64,000 bases of DNA from SCTM01 sp965279655 (GTDB lineage Bacteria > Pseudomonadota > Alphaproteobacteria > Rhodospirillales > Rhodospirillaceae), in the NCBI GenBank assembly GCA_965279655.1, contig OZ257255.1:3162001-3226000 (forward strand). Reading direction: 5' to 3'. The notes beneath the pieces are model-generated. The model saw only the letters and a program-made list of their open reading frames with translations. It was not told where the DNA came from and did no database searches. Of this stretch, positions 1 to 10,910 are shown in pieces; position 1 is the stretch's first letter; each line of letters opens with the position of its first letter. The translations under genes and the position numbers were made by a program.

Positions 1-2049
<2,049 letters not shown>

Positions 2050-2099
2050 CGGCTGAGGGGTTCCCCTGTGAGATGGACATTGTTGCAGAGGCTTGCCGG

Positions 2100-3170
2100 T
2101 TAATCCATGTGCCGCAGGGCATGTTTCGCGATCTTTGCCATCACGCTGGGCAGACCTGCGGCGCCGATCTCGGTCACCGGCACCCATGCGGCGGTGCCAT
2201 CCTTCACGCCGTGGCGCGCGGGGAGCTGGCCCGTGAGCACCTTCAGCTCGAGATGGAAGTGGGTGAAGGTGTGGCTGACGCCGCCGGGCAGCAGCGTCCA
2301 TGCCGTGTTCGCCGGGGCTGCGGGAGTCGCTTCGTCGACCGTCCATTTCTCCGCGCGCCAGGGCGTGGAGGGCACTTCCATCATGCCGCCCAGCAGGCCC
2401 TTCGGCGGACGCCGCCGCAGGAGCACCGCGCCGTCCTTGCGCACCATCCAGAACGCGATGCCGTGGCGGGTCGGCACTTTGATCTTCGACGCCTTCGCCG
2501 GCAGAGTCTCCTGAATGCCCTTGCGGCGCGCGAGGCACGGATCGGACCACGGGCAGATCGCACAGGCCGGCGAGCGCGGCGTGCAGATGGTGGCGCCCAG
2601 GTCCATCACCGCTTGCGCGTAGTCGCCGCTGCGCTTTGCCGGTGTGAGCGACGCGGCGTGTTCCTTCAGTGTCGCCTTCGATCCCGGCAGCGGCTCAAGC
2701 ACGGCGAAGATGCGCGACATCACGCGCTCCACATTGCCGTCCACCACGGTCGCCTTGCGGCCGAAGGCGATGGCGGCGATGGCGGCGGCGGTATACGGAC
2801 CCACACCCGGCAACGTGAGCAGACCTTCTTCCGTGTCGGGGAACACACTGCCATGCTCGTTGGCGACGACCTTCGCGCAGGCATGCAGATTGCGCGCGCG
2901 TGCGTAGTAGCCGAGCCCCGCCCACGCGGCCATGACCTCGCCTGTCGGCGCGGCGGCGAGGTCGGCGACCGTCGGCCAGCGGGCGAGAAAGGCCTCGTAG
3001 TAGCTCTTCACCGCCGCGACCGTGGTCTGCTGGAGCATTATCTCCGACAGCCACACCGCGTAGGGATCCGGCGTCTCACCCGGCAGGGCGCGCCAGGGCA
3101 GACGCCGGCGATGGCGGTCGTACCAGTGCAGAAGGCTGCGCGCGGTCGGAGCGGGTTTGGCGTCAGGCAT
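2100..3170 (-). CDS. mutY: A/G-specific adenine DNA glycosylase MutY
   Basis: MutY excises adenine mispaired with 8-oxoguanine. The 356-residue protein has the helix-hairpin-helix core, with catalytic Glu43 in LSEIMLQQTT, the hairpin LPGVGPYTA (120-128) and catalytic Asp144 in VVDGNVERV. The 4Fe-4S loop is intact as C196-x6-C203-x2-C206-x5-C212. The last ~120 residues match the NUDIX-like domain that recognises 8-oxoG. It is divergent from the DciA-like gene, with 66 bp between the two starts. A mutY-DUF721-dsbA-smc neighbourhood is common in alphaproteobacteria. Confidence 0.97.
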   Translation of the reverse strand: MPDAKPAPTARSLLHWYDRHRRRLPWRALPGETPDPYAVWLSEIMLQQTTVAAVKSYYEAFLARWPTVADLAAAPTGEVMAAWAGLGYYARARNLHACAKVVANEHGSVFPDTEEGLLTLPGVGPYTAAAIAAIAFGRKATVVDGNVERVMSRIFAVLEPLPGSKATLKEHAASLTPAKRSGDYAQAVMDLGATICTPRSPACAICPWSDPCLARRKGIQETLPAKASKIKVPTRHGIAFWMVRKDGAVLLRRRPPKGLLGGMMEVPSTPWRAEKWTVDEATPAAPANTAWTLLPGGVSHTFTHFHLELKVLTGQLPARHGVKDGTAAWVPVTEIGAAGLPSVMAKIAKHALRHMD

Positions 3171-3236
3171 GAGCTTTGCGATGGGACAAGCGTGCTAAGG
3201 TGGGATGCAGAGCACAGCGAAGGCAAGGCCATCGAC

Positions 3237-3779
3237 GTGGCGACGAAGAAAGACTTCACTCCGGACGAGCCGCCGCCGCGCATCGCGCGCGGGCCCATCC
3301 GTGTCTCGTCCCTGATCGGCCGCCTGACGCGCCCCGCGCTGGGCGCACGCGGACTGGCGGGTGCGGACATCCTGTCGCAGTGGTCCGTGATCGTCGGGCC
3401 TGAGCTGGCCGCGCTGGCAACCCCCCAGAGCCTGAAGGGCGATCGGCCCGGCCGCAGCACGGAAGGCCAGGGCGGCACACTTACTCTACGTGTGGCGAGC
3501 AGCGCCGCGGCGACGATTTTGCAACTAAAAGGTCCACAAATCGTTGAACGGGTGAATCGCTTCTTCGGCTATCGTGCCGTGGCGCGCCTGCAGGTTGTTC
3601 CCGGAGCGCCTTCCGGACCGACCAAGCCGGCGCCCAAGGCCGATCCGCCGTTATCGCCGGATGCTCTTGTCGAAATCGAACGCACGGTCGCCACGATCGG
3701 CGAACCGGAGCTGAAGGCGGCGCTTGCGAGGCTGGGTGCGGCGGTGCGGCGACGGCGGCAAGCGGAAAGCGAAAAATGA
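3237..3779 (+). CDS. DUF721 / DciA-like protein
   Basis: A 180-residue protein of the DUF721 family, whose better-known members (DciA) help load the replicative helicase DnaB. The sequence has the family's N-terminal core: a predicted helical start (VSSLIGRLTRPALGARG), the WSVIVGPELAALATP segment and a strand-rich TLTLRVASSAAATILQ segment (about residues 20-120). A Pro-rich linker and a charged C-terminal helix follow. I chose the GTG at 3237 because it begins just before the conserved part; an in-frame GTG at 3192 is possible. The stop overlaps the next gene's ATG by four bases. Family assignment is good; the helicase-loading role here is inference. Confidence 0.8.
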   Translation: MATKKDFTPDEPPPRIARGPIRVSSLIGRLTRPALGARGLAGADILSQWSVIVGPELAALATPQSLKGDRPGRSTEGQGGTLTLRVASSAAATILQLKGPQIVERVNRFFGYRAVARLQVVPGAPSGPTKPAPKADPPLSPDALVEIERTVATIGEPELKAALARLGAAVRRRRQAESEK

Positions 3780-4654
3780 CTGCGCGGGAGAGGGTTTCCA
3801 TGACATCGACGCGACACGCCCCGGCTTACATCGCCGGCGCCATGGCCATGGCCCTCGCCACACCGGCGCGTGCGGAGACGTTCAACTTCAACACCATGCT
3901 CGACAACGTGCTCGGCCGCGCGATGGAGATGATGCCCATGACGGGCGTAAAGAACGTGCGGATCGGCCTTGGGCCTTCGTACGGTCCGCGCTTCCTCGGC
4001 GACAAGGGCGGCTCCGTCGGGGTCGCGCCCGTGGTGTCCCTGCGCTATCGCAACCTGGTCGCCGTGGACAACAATTCGGTGCGGGTGAACTTCCTGGGCA
4101 ACTGGGGCCGCGACGCAACATCGCCCTGGTCCGCCGGACCTGCCGTGAAGATCGACTTCGGCCGCAGCGAGGACGACAGCCCGAAACTGCGCGGCCTGGG
4201 CGACGTCGGCACATCGGTCGAACTCGGCGCCTTCGTCGGCTATCGCAGCGGGACCTCGCAGTTCCGCCTGCGCGCGCGCCGCGATGTGGTGGGCTCGACC
4301 AGCGGCATCCTGATCGACGCGGAGGCCAGCACCGCGTTGATCGAGACCGATCGCCTGTTCGCCCGCGCGGGCGCGCAACTCGTGTGGGCGAATTCCAAAT
4401 ACACCAACGCCTACTTCGGCGTGACCCCGGCCAAGTCGATTGCCTCCGGCCTGCCGGTGTACGGCGCCAAGTCGGGCCTGTACGACGCCTCGGTGACCCT
4501 CAGCCTCGAGTACCTTCTCACCGACCGGTGGTCCGCCCTCGCCGTGCTCGGCTACACCCGCATGCTCGGCAGCGCGAAGGACAGCCCGCTGGTGCGCCTG
4601 CGCGGCTCGCCGAACCAGGCCAACGTGGCGGCCTTCGCGATCTACGCGTTCTAA
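3776..4654 (+). CDS. MipA/OmpV family outer-membrane protein
   Basis: A 292-residue predicted outer-membrane beta-barrel. An N-terminal signal peptide ends in ATPARA near residue 33. The body alternates short amphipathic strands (NVRIGLGPSYGPRF, GVAPVVSLRYRNLV, RARRDVVGSTSG) and closes with an aromatic terminal residue (AFAIYAF), as barrel proteins do. The strand pattern matches MipA/OmpV, a family linked to murein-synthesis scaffolding and small-molecule sensitivity. The ATG at 3776 overlaps the DUF721 stop by four bases. An ATG at 3800 would give a more typical signal peptide and may be the true start. It interrupts the usual DUF721-dsbA adjacency. Confidence 0.75.
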   Translation: MTARERVSMTSTRHAPAYIAGAMAMALATPARAETFNFNTMLDNVLGRAMEMMPMTGVKNVRIGLGPSYGPRFLGDKGGSVGVAPVVSLRYRNLVAVDNNSVRVNFLGNWGRDATSPWSAGPAVKIDFGRSEDDSPKLRGLGDVGTSVELGAFVGYRSGTSQFRLRARRDVVGSTSGILIDAEASTALIETDRLFARAGAQLVWANSKYTNAYFGVTPAKSIASGLPVYGAKSGLYDASVTLSLEYLLTDRWSALAVLGYTRMLGSAKDSPLVRLRGSPNQANVAAFAIYAF

Positions 4655-5079
4655 GCGCGCCCGCTCCCGCCTCCGACTCGTCGCGGCGGCATCTCCGCCC
4701 GCGCACAGCTACGCGCCAAATACGCGCGGGCGATTCCGCGCACAGACTGCCGCCGTTGAAGATTCACACTGTCAAAGAACAAACAGTGAACTGTGGGGCC
4801 GTTTAGCCCGTTCGTCAAATGTCGCGGTGCGCACAGGCTCAAGGACTCCGCGTGCAAAGATTTTTTGGGGATAACGGGGATAACTCCGAGTCTCTCCAAA
4901 CCCCTGGCTTGACACCCAAAACCGAGCCCGGGTGTCACATTCGAAAGCCCAAAAACCCGTCATTTACTTGGGCTTCCGAGGCACTGCCTAAAAACCTCCA
5001 CAAATGGTGGCGACCTTGCTAAGCACACCCACCATGTTGTGCCTGTGTGGCACGACGGGGGGCTGGGACGGAGCCATAC
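4655..5079. other. Long intergenic region before the dsbA-smc pair
   Basis: A 425-bp gap without a convincing ORF, the longest in the window. Its first half shows nothing clear apart from a weak ACTGT-N10-ACAGT inverted repeat at 4768-4787. The second half is rich in inverted repeats and is listed separately. The GGAG about 6 bases before 5080 is a plausible ribosome site for the thioredoxin gene. The T6 run near 4861 is not preceded by a stable GC stem, so I do not call a terminator. Confidence 0.6.
4910..5041 (+). promoter_or_regulatory. Cluster of three inverted repeats, possible structured 5' leader
   Basis: Three successive inverted repeats precede the dsbA-like gene. TGACACCC (4910-4917) pairs with GGGTGTCA (4930-4937). 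AAGCCCAA (4945-4952) pairs with TTGGGCTT (4968-4975). CACAAATGGTGG (4999-5010) pairs with CCACCATGTTGTG (5029-5041), with one bulged base. The last ends 38 bases before the start codon. They could be protein-binding sites or stem-loops of a leader RNA; the sequence alone does not decide. Confidence 0.4.
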
Positions 5080-5715
5080 ATGCGCTTGATCACACGACGG
5101 TTTTTCGGAACTGCGGCGGCCAGCTTGGCTATCGCCGGTACAAGCCTGCCCAACGGGGCGGCGGCGCAGTCGGCGCCGGTCTATAAGGAATTCATCCACG
5201 GCGACGCGAAGGCCAAGCTGACGGTCATCGAGTACGCCTCCCTCACCTGCCCGCACTGCGCGGACTTCGCCATCTCCGTCTGGCCGCAGGTGAAGAAGAA
5301 CTACATCGACACCGGCAAGATCAGATTCGTGTTCCGCGACTATCCGCTCGATCAGCTCGCCATGGCGGGCGCGATGCTGGCGCGCTGCGCGCCCGGCGAC
5401 CGCGGCAAGAACATGATCGAGTTGATGTTCAAGAAGCAGCAGGACTGGGTGCGCGCCCCGCAGCCGCTGGAACCCTTGAAGCAGTACGCGCTGCTGTCGG
5501 GCATGAGCGCCGCGGACGTCGACGTCTGCCTGAAAAACGACGCCCTGCTCAAGATCATCAAGGAAGAGCAGAACAAGGCGACGTCGCTCTACAAGGTGCA
5601 GGCGACGCCCACATTCTACATCGGCGACGAAAAGCTCGACGGGCTCGCGCCCGGCGAAGCCGGCTACGCGCAGATCGCCAAGGTCATCGACAAGCAACTC
5701 GCGAAGGCGAAGTAG
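5080..5715 (+). CDS. DsbA-family periplasmic thiol-disulfide oxidoreductase
   Basis: A 211-residue exported thioredoxin-fold protein. The N-terminus TRRFFGTAAASLAIAG has a twin arginine followed by a hydrophobic stretch, so Tat export is possible; cleavage after GAAAQ (residue 30) looks likely. The redox motif CPHC is at 57-60 in EYASLTCPHC. The conserved cis-proline loop is ATPTFYIGDEKLDG near the C-terminus. This is the DsbA/Com1-like group that oxidises or isomerises disulfides in periplasmic proteins. The ATG at 5080 is preceded by GGAG. It lies 65 bp upstream of smc on the same strand. Confidence 0.9.
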   Translation: MRLITRRFFGTAAASLAIAGTSLPNGAAAQSAPVYKEFIHGDAKAKLTVIEYASLTCPHCADFAISVWPQVKKNYIDTGKIRFVFRDYPLDQLAMAGAMLARCAPGDRGKNMIELMFKKQQDWVRAPQPLEPLKQYALLSGMSAADVDVCLKNDALLKIIKEEQNKATSLYKVQATPTFYIGDEKLDGLAPGEAGYAQIAKVIDKQLAKAK

Positions 5716-5780
5716 CTTCATTCACGTTTGGGGACCCGCGGCGCAGCATCGCCACGGGTTAGACGACAAGAGGGGTCCCG

Positions 5781-8700
5781 TTGGTCGAGTTCAGTAAGTT
5801 GCGGCTTTCCGGCTTCAAGTCCTTCGTCGATGCGACGGAGCTTGTCATTGAACCGGGACTCACCGGCGTCGTCGGCCCGAACGGCTGCGGCAAATCCAAT
5901 CTCGTCGAAGCGCTGCGCTGGGTGATGGGCGAGACCTCCGCCAAGCAGATGCGCGGCGGCGAAATGGACGAGGTGATCTTCGGCGGCACCCGCGACCGGC
6001 CCGCGCGCAACATCGCCGAGGTGTCGGTGATCCTGGGCAACGAGGACCGCAAGGCCACCGCCCAGTTCAACGAACACGACGAACTGGAAATCACGCGCCG
6101 CATCGAGCGCGAGAAGGGCTCGTTGTACCGCGTGAACGGCCGCGAAGTGCGCGCGCGCGACGTGCAGCTGCTGTTCGCCGACGTGGCGACCGGTCCGCGC
6201 TCCACCGCGCTGGTGAGCCAGGGCAAGATCGCCGGCATCATCAGCGGCAAGCCGCAACAGCGCCGCCACCTGCTGGAAGAAGCCGCCGGCATCACGGGCC
6301 TGCACAGCCGCCGCCATGAGGCGGAACTGCGCCTGAACGCCGCCGAAACCAACCTCACCCGCCTGAACGACGTCATCGCGCAGCTGGACGTCCAGCTGGA
6401 AGCGTTGAAGAAGCAGGCGCGCCAGGCCGTTCGATACAGAACCGTGAGCGAAAGCATCCGCGCCGCCGACGCGCTGGTGCTGACCATCAAGCGCGATGCG
6501 GCCATCACCGAACTGGCCCAGGCGCGCGAAGTGCTGGCCCTGGTCGAAGCCGCCGTGGCGGAACGTACCGGGCTGGCCGCGAGTGCCGCGACGGCGCAAG
6601 CCGAAGCCGCCGCCGCGATGCCGGAATTGCGCAAGGCGGAAGCGGAAGCCGCCGCCAAGCGCCAGGTGCTGGCGATTGCCCGCGACAAGCTGGACGAGGA
6701 ACTGGAGCGCGTCGCGCGCGCCCGCGAAGCCGCGGAAATGCGCCTTGCCCAGATCAAGGAAGATATCAGCCGCGAAACCGCGCGCCTTGCCGACGCCGAC
6801 GAAGCGATCGGACGCCTGGGCGAAGAGCGCGGCGAATTGGAAGCGGCTTCCGCCGCAGAAGCCGACCAGCGCGAGAGTTCCCGCGAAGCCCTGAAGAATG
6901 CCGCCAAGGCCGTCGAGGCGGTTGAAGAGGAACTCACGCTGCTGAACAAGCGGGTGGCGGAAGGCGAGACCAACCGCGCGCGCGTGCGCCAGCAGTTGAG
7001 CGAAGCGGACCTGCGCCGCCAGCGCGCCGAGCGCCGCATCAGCGACCTGGGCCAGCAGATCGAAACGGCGAAGCAGTCCGCCCTCGCCCCGGAAGTGGTG
7101 GAAGCGGAAGAGAACCAGGCCGCCGAAGCGGAAGCCGCCGCCGAAGCCGCCCGCGCCGCATGGGAAGAAGCCGAACAGACCCGCACCACAACGCAGAGCG
7201 CCTACGAAGCCGCGCGCGATGTGCAGCAGAGCGCTGCCTCCACCCACACCAAGCTGCAGGCGGAAGCCGTCGCGCTGGAAGAATTGCTGGCGGGCGAGAA
7301 GACCAAGGGCGCCTGGGCGCCGATCATCGACAACATCACCGTCGAACCCGGCTTCGAAGCCGCGCTCGGTGCGGCGTTGGGCGACGATCTGTCCGCCGCC
7401 AACGATGACTCTTCGCCGCTGCGCTGGAACCTGCTGCCGCCGTTCCTGGAGCCGTCGGCGTTGCCGGAAGGCACGCGGCCCCTGAGCGACGTGGTGCAGG
7501 CGCCGCCGCGCCTGTCCCGCCGCCTGTCGCAGGTCGGCGTCGTGACCGACGCCGCCATGGCGGCATCCCTGCAAGAACAGCTGAAGCCCGGCCAGCGCAT
7601 CGTCACCACCGGCGGCGATCTGTTCCGTTGGGACGGCTTCGTCTCCGCCAGTGGCGCGCCAACCGCCGCGGCGACCCGCCTGAAGCAGCGCAATCGCCTG
7701 ACCGACGTGCGCGACCAGATGGAAGGCACGCGCGCGGCACTCGAGGAAGCCGACGCGGCGACCGAGAGCACCAAGCGCGCGGTGAGCGAAGCGCAGAGCA
7801 ACGAAGGCACGGCGCGCGCGGCGTTCCGCACCGTCGAAATCGAGCGCAACAGGGCGCGGGATTCCCTCGGCGTGTTACGCCAGAAGGTCGCCGCGCTGCA
7901 ATCGCGCCTGCAAGGCCTGGAGGACAACCGCAACCAGCTGCAGACGGAAAACGACGACGCGCTTGCACAAATGGAAGCCGCGAATGCGCGGCTGGTCGAG
8001 CTTGGCGACGGCGCGGACCTCCGTGAGGAAGTCGACGCCAAGGGGCGCGGCCTCGGCGCCCTACGCCAGGAACTGATGGACGCCCGCGCTGTGTACGACG
8101 CGCTCTCGCGCCAGGCCGAAGAACGGGCACGGCGCCTGTCGGCCCTCGTCAACGAAGTGAACTCGTGGATGTCGCGCCGCGAGGAAGCGGTGCGTCAATC
8201 CGACTCCCTGGCCCAGCGCCAGACCGGCGTGGAAGGCGAGATCGGCGAACTCGCCGGCCGTCCGGCCGAGATCGAGGCCCAGCGCTCCGCCTTGATGGAT
8301 CAGCTGACCATCGCCGAAGCCGAACGCGCCGAGGCCGCCGATGCGCTGCAGACCGGCGAGACGCTTCTCGCCAAAGCCGACAAGGCGCTGCGGGATGCGG
8401 AACACGGTCTGTCCGAAGTGCGCGAGGACCGCGTGCGCCGCGAGTCCGCCGTCACCCAGGGCGAACAACTCCTGGCCGTGGTGGACTCCGCCATCGGCGA
8501 AAAGGTCGGCTGCGCGCCGGACGAAGTGCGCAACCACACCCGCCTGGAAGAAGGCGAGGAAGCACCGGGCCTGGAACAGGCCGAGAAGCGCCTGCAGCGT
8601 CTGGTGAGCGAGCGCGACAACCTGGGCGCCATCAACCTGCGCGCCGAACAGGAGAGCAACGAACTCGCCGAGCGCATCACCGGCCTGACGACCGAGCGCG

Positions 8701-9251
8701 ACGATCTCGTCGCCGCCATCGAGCGCCTGCGCGAAGGCATCGCCAAGCTGAACAAGGAAGGCCGCGAGCGCCTGGTGAAGTCGTTCAACGAAGTGAACGG
8801 CCACTTCGCCAGCCTGTTCGCCAAGCTGTTCGGCGGCGGCCGCGCGCACCTGACGCTGACCGACGCGGACGATCCGCTCGAAGCCGGCCTTGAGATCATG
8901 GCGAGCCCGCCGGGCAAGCGCCTGGGCAACCTCGGCCTGCTGTCGGGCGGCGAGCAGACCCTGACCGCGCTGGCGCTGCTGTTCGCGGTGTTCATGACCA
9001 ACCCGGCGCCGATCTGCGTGCTGGACGAAGCGGACGCACCGCTGGACGACGCCAACGTCGACCGGTTCTGCACGCTTTTGGCCGACATCACCGCCCAGAC
9101 CGGCACGCGCGCGCTGGTCGTCACCCACCACCGCATGACCATGGCCCGCATGGACCGCCTGTTCGGCGTGACCATGGCGGAGCGCGGGGTTTCGCGGCTG
9201 GTGTCGGTCGACCTGAAAGCGGCCGAAGTGCTGGTCGAAACCGCGGCGTGA
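5781..9251 (+). CDS. smc: Chromosome segregation ATPase SMC
   Basis: SMC is the core ATPase of bacterial condensin; it dimerises through a hinge and organises the chromosome with ScpA and ScpB. The 1156-residue protein has Walker A GPNGCGKS at 32-39. Two long Ala/Glu/Arg-rich coiled coils flank a hinge at about 509-640 (starting GAWAPIIDNITVEPGF). The C-terminal head has the signature LLSGGEQTLTAL near 1053 and Walker B ICVLDEADAP near 1080. The length is normal. The start is a TTG at 5781 just before VEFSKLRLSGFKSF, with an AGAGGG-like ribosome site. scpA and scpB are not in the window. Confidence 0.97.
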   Translation: MVEFSKLRLSGFKSFVDATELVIEPGLTGVVGPNGCGKSNLVEALRWVMGETSAKQMRGGEMDEVIFGGTRDRPARNIAEVSVILGNEDRKATAQFNEHDELEITRRIEREKGSLYRVNGREVRARDVQLLFADVATGPRSTALVSQGKIAGIISGKPQQRRHLLEEAAGITGLHSRRHEAELRLNAAETNLTRLNDVIAQLDVQLEALKKQARQAVRYRTVSESIRAADALVLTIKRDAAITELAQAREVLALVEAAVAERTGLAASAATAQAEAAAAMPELRKAEAEAAAKRQVLAIARDKLDEELERVARAREAAEMRLAQIKEDISRETARLADADEAIGRLGEERGELEAASAAEADQRESSREALKNAAKAVEAVEEELTLLNKRVAEGETNRARVRQQLSEADLRRQRAERRISDLGQQIETAKQSALAPEVVEAEENQAAEAEAAAEAARAAWEEAEQTRTTTQSAYEAARDVQQSAASTHTKLQAEAVALEELLAGEKTKGAWAPIIDNITVEPGFEAALGAALGDDLSAANDDSSPLRWNLLPPFLEPSALPEGTRPLSDVVQAPPRLSRRLSQVGVVTDAAMAASLQEQLKPGQRIVTTGGDLFRWDGFVSASGAPTAAATRLKQRNRLTDVRDQMEGTRAALEEADAATESTKRAVSEAQSNEGTARAAFRTVEIERNRARDSLGVLRQKVAALQSRLQGLEDNRNQLQTENDDALAQMEAANARLVELGDGADLREEVDAKGRGLGALRQELMDARAVYDALSRQAEERARRLSALVNEVNSWMSRREEAVRQSDSLAQRQTGVEGEIGELAGRPAEIEAQRSALMDQLTIAEAERAEAADALQTGETLLAKADKALRDAEHGLSEVREDRVRRESAVTQGEQLLAVVDSAIGEKVGCAPDEVRNHTRLEEGEEAPGLEQAEKRLQRLVSERDNLGAINLRAEQESNELAERITGLTTERDDLVAAIERLREGIAKLNKEGRERLVKSFNEVNGHFASLFAKLFGGGRAHLTLTDADDPLEAGLEIMASPPGKRLGNLGLLSGGEQTLTALALLFAVFMTNPAPICVLDEADAPLDDANVDRFCTLLADITAQTGTRALVVTHHRMTMARMDRLFGVTMAERGVSRLVSVDLKAAEVLVETAA

Positions 9252-9304
9252 TTTTTCACACTTTGTTGTGACGGATCAGAGGGTTGGCCCGGGGCCGATA
9301 GCGC

Positions 9305-9333
9305 TTGACGTGGCCCTTGCGCGCACGTATTTT
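9305..9333 (+). promoter_or_regulatory. Sigma-70-like promoter of the F0 ATP synthase operon
   Basis: TTGACG at 9305-9310, a 17-base spacer and TATTTT at 9328-9333 make a near-consensus housekeeping promoter. It sits in the gap after smc and about 62 bases before the atpI start, so it would drive atpI-B-E-F'-F. This is prediction from sequence only. Confidence 0.55.
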
Positions 9334-9394
9334 CCGCCCGCTTTCGCGCCGCAACACGCGGATTTCCTCGGTTTTTTCGGCCTTAACGCCTTCA

Positions 9395-9796
9395 ATGACC
9401 GACCGCGAGCCAACGCCAGGCCGTCCGCCGCCGTCCCTTGAGGACGTTTCGGCACGCTTGGCAGCGGCCCAGGCGCGGGAAGCACAAGAGACCGCGGCAG
9501 ACAGCCGCCGAAAGGGGAAGGCCGAGGGTATCAGTATCGGAATGAGGGTCGGCATCGAGCTGCTTGCTTCGGTGCTGGTCGGCGGGGGCCTCGGCTGGTT
9601 CTTCGACGACAAGCTGGGCACGTCCCCGATCTTCCTCCTCGCGCTGGTCTCCCTGGGGTTCACCGCCGGCGTCTTGAACGTGATCCGCCTGACCAAACGC
9701 ATGGACCTCGCCCAGGGGATCGTGCATGGAAAGGCCAACGACAACAGCCAACGTCCGAAGGCGCCCGAAAAGCCCTTCGATGACGACGACGAGTAG
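9395..9796 (+). CDS. atpI: ATP synthase assembly protein AtpI
   Basis: A 133-residue membrane protein at the head of the F0 operon. AtpI helps assemble the c-ring and has been linked to magnesium transport. A hydrophilic N-terminus of about 50 residues precedes two membrane segments (GIELLASVLVGGGLGWFFDD and the following IFLLALVSLGFTAGVLNVI), the usual AtpI hairpin. The acidic tail FDDDDE ends 11 bases before atpB. I took the ATG at 9395 because upstream in-frame sequence lies over the predicted promoter and does not resemble the family. Confidence 0.88.
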   Translation: MTDREPTPGRPPPSLEDVSARLAAAQAREAQETAADSRRKGKAEGISIGMRVGIELLASVLVGGGLGWFFDDKLGTSPIFLLALVSLGFTAGVLNVIRLTKRMDLAQGIVHGKANDNSQRPKAPEKPFDDDDE

Positions 9797-9807
9797 GAGA
9801 GACAGCC

Positions 9808-10572
9808 TTGGCTGAAGAACACGGAGCTGAGCACGCCGGTGCCGAGAGCCACGGCCCGATGCATCAGTTCGAGATCAAGCCGTTGTTCGACATTCATGTC
9901 GGCGGCTACGACATCTCCTTCACCAATTCATCGCTGATGATGTGCCTGGTGGTGCTGCTGACGTTCGCGCTGTTCTCCGGCGCGACGCGCAAGCGCACCA
10001 TGGTGCCGAGCCGCTGGCAGTCGATCGCGGAGATCCTCTACGAATTCAACGCGACCATGGTGAAGGACAACATCGGCAAGCAGGGCCTGAAATACCTGCC
10101 GTTCGTGTTCACCCTGTTCCTGTTCGTGCTGCTGTCCAACGTGCTGGGCTTGATGCCCTACAGCTTCACCATCACCTCCCACATCGTCGTGACCGCCACG
10201 CTGGCGCTGATGATCTGGATCGGCGCGACAGTGATCGGCTTCGCCCGCCACGGCTTCCACTACTTCTCGCTGCTGCTGCCGAAGGGCACGCCGATGGCGG
10301 TGGCACCCTTCCTGGTGCTGATCGAGACCATGTCCTACTTCATCCGCCCGGTGAGCCTGTCCTTGCGTCTGTTCGCCAACATGATGGCGGGCCACGTGCT
10401 CCTGAAGGTGCTCGCGGGCTTCATCGTGACGCTCGGACTGCTGTTCGGCTGGATCCCGCTGGTGGCGGTGTTCGGCATCACGCTTCTCGAGATCATGGTG
10501 GCGCTGATCCAGGCTTACGTGTTCGCGCTGCTCACCTGCATTTACCTCAACGACGCCGTGAACCTGCACTAG
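9808..10572 (+). CDS. atpB: F0F1 ATP synthase subunit a
   Basis: Subunit a forms the proton half-channels beside the c-ring. The 254-residue polytopic protein has the essential arginine at about residue 187 in SLSLRLFANMMAGH, and a C-terminal helix AYVFALLTCIYLNDAVN that closes the channel. A His/Glu-rich N-terminus (AEEHGAEHAGAESHG) precedes the first membrane segment. Translation starts at a TTG at 9808 with AGGAGA upstream. Length and operon position are standard for alphaproteobacteria. Confidence 0.97.
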   Translation: MAEEHGAEHAGAESHGPMHQFEIKPLFDIHVGGYDISFTNSSLMMCLVVLLTFALFSGATRKRTMVPSRWQSIAEILYEFNATMVKDNIGKQGLKYLPFVFTLFLFVLLSNVLGLMPYSFTITSHIVVTATLALMIWIGATVIGFARHGFHYFSLLLPKGTPMAVAPFLVLIETMSYFIRPVSLSLRLFANMMAGHVLLKVLAGFIVTLGLLFGWIPLVAVFGITLLEIMVALIQAYVFALLTCIYLNDAVNLH

Positions 10573-10624
10573 CAGACGCGGTAAGGCTTCACCTGTTCCA
10601 GTTCCATCACGAAAGGATACGACT

Positions 10625-10849
10625 ATGGATGTAGTTTCAGCGAAGATGATCGGCGCCGGCCTCGCGGCAATCGGCGTGATCGGCGGCGGTATCGGCGTCG
10701 GCCAGGTGTGGGCCCAGTACATGAACGCGGTTGCCCGCAACCCGTCGATGGAAGATCGCCTGCGTACCCCGGCGTTCCTGGGCTTCGCGCTGTCGGAAGC
10801 GACCTCGCTGTTCGCGCTCGTCATCGCGCTCATCATCCTGTTCACCTAA
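10625..10849 (+). CDS. atpE: F0F1 ATP synthase subunit c
   Basis: The proteolipid that forms the rotating c-ring. The 74 residues fold as two membrane helices joined by the polar loop ARNPSMEDR. Helix 1 has the glycine-rich packing motif GVIGGGIGVG (18-27). Helix 2 carries the proton-binding carboxylate Glu58 in FALSEATSLFAL. I see no sodium-binding signature (for example a Gln in helix 1 at the sodium site), so proton coupling is the natural reading. AAGGA lies upstream of the ATG. Confidence 0.97.
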   Translation: MDVVSAKMIGAGLAAIGVIGGGIGVGQVWAQYMNAVARNPSMEDRLRTPAFLGFALSEATSLFALVIALIILFT

Positions 10850-10910
10850 ATCTCTCTCTGACCGTTCTTCCTGGCGGGTGCGCCCGCCGGGACTGAAGGA
10901 CCGACGCGCC

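Noticed and set aside
4859..4870. T-rich run as a rho-independent terminator of the MipA/OmpV gene
   Set aside because: No stable GC-rich stem precedes the T run, and it lies more than 200 bp from the gene's stop.
4909..4940. TTGACA box as a promoter for the dsbA gene
   Set aside because: No acceptable -10 sequence lies 16-18 bases downstream. The box is part of a perfect inverted repeat instead.
5718..7574. Long open frame on the minus strand opposite smc
   Set aside because: smc is certain on the plus strand. The antisense product has low-complexity Ala/Gly/Phe/Arg composition and no domains; similar shadows lie at 8061-9131, 13539-15800, 15893-17698 and 26642-28252.
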